A stretch of DNA of 64,000 nucleotides from Antedon mediterranea (taxonomy: Eukaryota > Echinodermata > Crinoidea > Comatulida > Antedonidae): the NCBI RefSeq assembly GCF_964355755.1, contig NC_092674.1:25134001-25198000 (forward strand). The letters are read 5' to 3'. The translations under genes were made by a program, and so were the position numbers. Below the pieces are notes generated by a model. It saw nothing but the letters and a program-made list of their open reading frames with translations. It was not told the origin of the DNA and ran no database searches. Shown in pieces: positions 60,499-64,000 of this stretch; within the stretch, counting starts at the first letter, position 1; the number at the start of each line of letters is the position of its first letter.

Positions 60499-61416
60499 AG
60501 ATTTGTTTAATTTTAGCCACATCTGTAGTCAAAGTTGGATAATGGCAAAATTACGAACACGCATTTGTACACTTGTTTTTGCACACACTGTCTTGTTTAA
60601 AGTAACATTAGGCATTGCTTTTGTTTTGATAGCTCAAACAGGTCGGTGCCTTTTTTAGATTTTTGCTTCGATTCTTGAATTCTTCCATCGTGAATGTATG
60701 TAGTGTTTCACAGAGTATGTTTAGTAAAATGTCTGAGGTTCAGAATCGTTTGATTGAGACGTTCTGTTACCTAATCACGCATGCGCAAAATAAAAAATGA
60801 AAACAAATTGTCTGTATGCGCTATAATTTTCAAGCATGTTTATTATCATCAATGCCTATTAATATATTATACACAATATGGCTATATCAACGAAATTTAC
60901 TTTTACTAATTCAATACTACAATTTTTAAATAAAATAAAACATCAATACTCTAGCCTATATGCTGTATCTTGGTACCATAGTTTATTAGTCCTTTTCAGC
61001 GTCTATATACACTATTTGAAGGTCATCAGACCATCTTTCAATCTTTGTATACTCCACTAACCCACTGATTTATTCAATCTCCAGTAACTGAAATATTTTG
61101 TCCTACGTGATTCTTCTCAGTAAATCTGGTATATTATTTTAAAACATGTGACCACATATATGTCACTTCTAGAGCCTAGTAACTTAAACCTTCCTTCAGC
61201 TAAAGTTTTTGTCGATTCATTAACCAAAGTTTTTGGTAACTAGATTCCACTTCAAGTATAGGTATATTTTTATTTCGGACGTTGAATCGCCGTCGTTGGA
61301 TCCACACTACATAATGTATATTAATCAATTATGAATTAATTAGTAATTTAATTTAACTACAGCAAAAGTTAGAATTTAGAACACTCCATTGCTTTGAAAA
61401 GCAATTGTATTTACAT

Positions 61417-61482
61417 TTATTTTAGTTCCTGGTATGTTTTCATATAACACAGGGCGATGTCGTAGCAAAAGTTGTACTGGAC
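61417..61482 (-). CDS. PTP gene last coding exon
   Basis: Acceptor TATTCTAG. Encodes VQYNFCYDIALCYMKTYQEL plus Lys and stop TAA. An AATAAA overlaps the stop and another lies at 61079-61084 on the minus strand. Confidence 0.9.
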   Translation of the reverse strand, partial: VQYNFCYDIALCYMKTYQELK

Positions 61483-63964
61483 CTAGAATACAAACAAAAA
61501 CACAATAATTTATACAAACAATTTTGCAATAACAACATGTCAGAACGTATTATCCTACAGACTGTAGCAAATAAAAACTTACCTCGGAGTCCACCATAGT
61601 AGGACATGTTGACCGCAGTGCTTTAAGTGTTTGAAATACATCCACTACCTTTTCATCTTGCATTTCCTGAATCACTGTATAAACTAGGCAGAATAATCCA
61701 GATCTACAAACACCGTCTCTGAACAAGGAGAGATACATTCCATAATTTGTTTTTCTAAAAAACACTAGCATCTAAAACAAAATCATCGTATAACAGTAAA
61801 ACAAGTGATATTGCTCACTTTTTCTAATTTTTGTTGAAATTATATATAGAAATGATTCCACGAAAGACATTGCTTACCATGGCGTTGCAGGCCTATAGTC
61901 GGGTCAAAATATGAAAATATAGGGCCTAACCCCCAAAAAAGATTTTTTTTTGATGAATTACAATAAAATATGGTCTCAAAAAACATACATCAAAGTTTAC
62001 TCAAATCGGACTACAGCAAAGGTTCAAAATTTCACGTTAAAAAAGATGGCCGCCAATTTTTAAAAATGGGTAACCGCTTGTAGTAGCTGTATTTGGTGTC
62101 AAATTGTTCAAAATATATGTTTATATTTACACTTTTTACACCAAAAAATTTTGAACATACATATTTACCCTTTTTAAACATTTTGTTGAAACATGACTAT
62201 AAATTCCATTTTGTGACCTTTGACCCATATATGGCATAAAAAAAATGTTCATATCCACGTCACTAAAAATTACAGAGTCTTGATATTGGTGTTTGTTTCG
62301 ATATTCAAACTGATAAAAACTCGTGAACTCAGATTGACTTGAATAGTGGATTTATTGTGTCCCAACTGATTATCTCAAGTAGGTTGTTCGAACCTATCAA
62401 TAAAAATACAATACTATACGTAAATCCTAGAACGTTTAACTCAGTAACAAATGTATAATCTAAGCTATTTATAATTAAAATTAAAGTTCAGCTCATGATC
62501 AAAGTGTATACGCAAACTTACACTTTTCGACATCCAAAACTCAACTCAAATTACTCAACAGCTTGAACATTGAAATGTTAAATATCACCTAAAAAAAACA
62601 CAAGAACGTTTATACATGTTAAATCATTCCGTAAAATTGTAAGCTCAAAACTAATAAAAGTAGATCAAATCAAAGTAATAAAATCTCTCCTTATCTTTCT
62701 ACACTCAAAAACTTCTAACCACAAAATACCATTAATCAGGGATCAACATTCACGAGCCGAACCCCAACCTCAGCACAATAGAAACTCAAAATGATATCAA
62801 TCCGCGTTATGTACTTGTACAGAACATTACTAACATTTTACTCTTACATTAATACACGGATAGAATATAGTTCCAATAATATAATGTTCTTAAACATCTA
62901 CAACTAACATGCATTACTAATACATATGCCGTATCATTCAATCCACAACTTAGTTCAACCATAAGCTATAATGTTGATTAAGTAATTAAACATACAGTCA
63001 ACTCTCTTTCAAACTTTAAGTTCACTAACTATCTATACTGTTACCGTATTTATAGACTATGATTTCGGCATTTAAATCGTTCTAATATAACTAATACTTT
63101 TATAATCACGTTTAATACAATAAAATAGATTAACTCACCGATCGTTTCTTAAAATACTCTTAAACAACGGCGTTAATTTACTCAATTATTTCTCTTAATG
63201 TTTTCACGTTTTCTCAGAAAAGTATGCAGTCTTCTCACGTGTATTACTGTAAAACCACAACTTTGTAGAGGGCGTTAATTCCTTTCTCTAACGAAACAGT
63301 GTTAAAATGTTCAAAACATACATATTTATATTTACTGTTCTTATACACTTTGTTGAAAAAAAATCGAAAACAAAGATACTAATTGATATTCTTCTTTATT
63401 CTGGTTATACCTACCTGCAATGAACAGTGATTGGTGATAATGTGACATCTGATCTCTGCATTATTGTCATAATGAATTTAACAAATGCATCAACTTCGGG
63501 AACAGGTTCGTGTTTTGGCCATTGGTGAACCTCGTACAGAATGATTCGTCGTTCTGATTTAGCCTTAAAGAAAATATAACTAGTATTATTTAATTATTTG
63601 TACCGGTATATAGTGGACCGCCATCACCTAATGAGTCAATACTATATAAATCGAAAATTTCATTGCATGTTGGATGACATCTTCTGACTAAACACAAAGA
63701 AAAAACAACCTTTTCTATAATGATTTTTTTCTTGGTCAAAATTTCGTACTGATGCGTTGACTTGACAGTGACGGTAAATTCACCAAATGTCCTTCTTTGG
63801 TTGATCTCATTTGGGAAGTACACTGTACTCGTCAGATCTTCCATCTCATTTAGTTGTACAATGACGTCAGATTTATAGTCAAATATCAAACGCCAGAAAT
63901 CGACACTAGTGTCATCAGCCAATGGGGTCCGCGTAACGATATAAGCACAATTCTCCTTGCAATG
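61417..63964 (-). CDS. Receptor-type protein tyrosine phosphatase, C-terminal D2-like domain (last four exons)
   Basis: Minus-strand exons 63964..63710, 63563..63415, 61718..61583 and 61482..61417 join in frame to 201 residues and a TAA stop; the gene continues off the right edge. Seen: NCAYIVTRTPLADD, VDFWRLIFDYKSDVIVQLNE, the WPD-loop position HQWPKHEPVP, the P-loop VHCRDGVCRSG, then DVFQTLKALRS and EVQYNFCYDIALCY before the stop. The pattern (FWRLxFDY, HCxxGxxRSG, EQYKFxYxVAL) is that of the second phosphatase domain of receptor PTPs. The general-acid Asp of WPD is Lys here, so this domain is probably a weak or inactive pseudophosphatase serving structure or regulation; the P-loop Cys and Arg remain. 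Receptor PTPs are single-pass membrane proteins with these domains in the cytosol. It is convergent with the kinase gene. Class assignment is firm; subtype is not. Confidence 0.92.
61583..61718 (-). CDS. PTP gene exon (n-1): P-loop remainder
   Basis: Acceptor TTGTTCAG, donor GTAAGT. Encodes RDGVCRSGLFCLVYTVIQEM and VVDVFQTLKALRSTCPTMVD. Separated from the previous exon by a 1.7-kb intron full of repeats. Confidence 0.92.
62330..63230. other. G-poor, C-biased stretch in the PTP intron
   Basis: The plus strand has roughly two to three C for each G in sampled lines. Similar sequence flanks it (62145-62190 and 63305-63355 share ACATACATATTTA and TTTGTTGAAA). It may be an inserted element; no ORF is recognised. 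Confidence 0.4.
63415..63563 (-). CDS. PTP gene exon (n-2): WPD loop and P-loop Cys
   Basis: Acceptor TTTAAG before 63563, donor GTAGGT. Encodes RRIILYEVHQWPKHEPVPEV and ends TVHC plus two bases of the following Arg codon. Confidence 0.9.
63710..63964 (-). CDS. PTP gene exon (n-3)
   Basis: 85 codons, phase 0 to 0. Acceptor TTTCTTAG before 63964, donor AAG/GTTGTT. Holds LADDTSVDFWRLIFDY and the substrate-side beta strands. Confidence 0.9.
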
Positions 63965-64000
63965 CTAAGAAATAAAATGAGTAAAAAGCATAACAGTTAT

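Larger units (their letters stand above)
55895..61078. other. Convergent intergenic region between kinase and PTP genes
   Basis: No gene recognised. It contains a hAT-like MITE (56066), ATCGAT-rich arrays (56.8-57.2 and 57.8-58.0 kb), a 45-bp palindrome at 59240 and two AGCTTGGTTCCCAC MITEs (59287, 59541). The rest is AT-rich unique sequence. Short open frames here have no recognisable domains. Confidence 0.6.

Overview
This window is animal nuclear DNA. It is intron-rich, AT-rich and crowded with short non-autonomous transposons and tRNA-derived SINEs. It carries parts of three genes whose exons can be joined in frame across consensus GT/AG splice sites. A marine invertebrate deuterostome, most likely an echinoderm, is my best guess. 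The reasons are the gene content (a D-cysteine desulfhydrase/ACC-deaminase-like PLP enzyme, a single Misshapen-type kinase, a receptor tyrosine phosphatase), the very frequent palindrome TAGGCCTA, and the repeat style. The species cannot be fixed from the sequence alone.

Layout. (1) About 1-17.8 kb, minus strand: the 5' end of a D-cysteine desulfhydrase-like gene. There is a probable 5' UTR exon near 17.4 kb, the ATG exon at 6.18-6.32 kb, and an exon ending at the PLP lysine at 1.03-1.14 kb. The rest lies off the left edge. (2) 17.8-20.0 kb: divergent intergenic region. (3) 20.19-55.38 kb, plus strand: a complete 28-coding-exon gene for a Misshapen/MAP4K4-TNIK-MINK1 Ste20 kinase of 1,050 residues. 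It has an N-terminal kinase domain, an acidic/proline-rich/Ser-Arg-rich linker, and a C-terminal CNH domain. (4) 55.4-61.4 kb: convergent intergenic region with ATCGAT-rich minisatellites and MITEs. (5) 61.42-63.96 kb, minus strand: the last four exons of a receptor-type protein tyrosine phosphatase, encoding a D2-like domain whose WPD loop reads WPK. The rest lies off the right edge.

Repeats fill the introns. There are twelve copies of one palindromic MITE family (TIR begins AGCTCTGTCTACAC, target duplications TTA/TAA) and several of a second family (TIR AGCTTGGTTCCCAC, TTA duplications). Two hAT-like MITEs have perfect 8-bp target duplications. A 490-bp TIR element sits in kinase intron 17. 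A 2.1-kb element in kinase intron 1 carries repeated GTGACGGAATTAC motifs and a 136-codon ORF. There are at least four tRNA-SINE families and many minisatellites. The most unusual gene-level feature is a tandem triplication of the 5' part of the penultimate kinase exon with its splice acceptor. No operon-like or prokaryote-style system is present. The three genes are ordinary signalling/metabolic genes and no shared pathway can be inferred from their adjacency.
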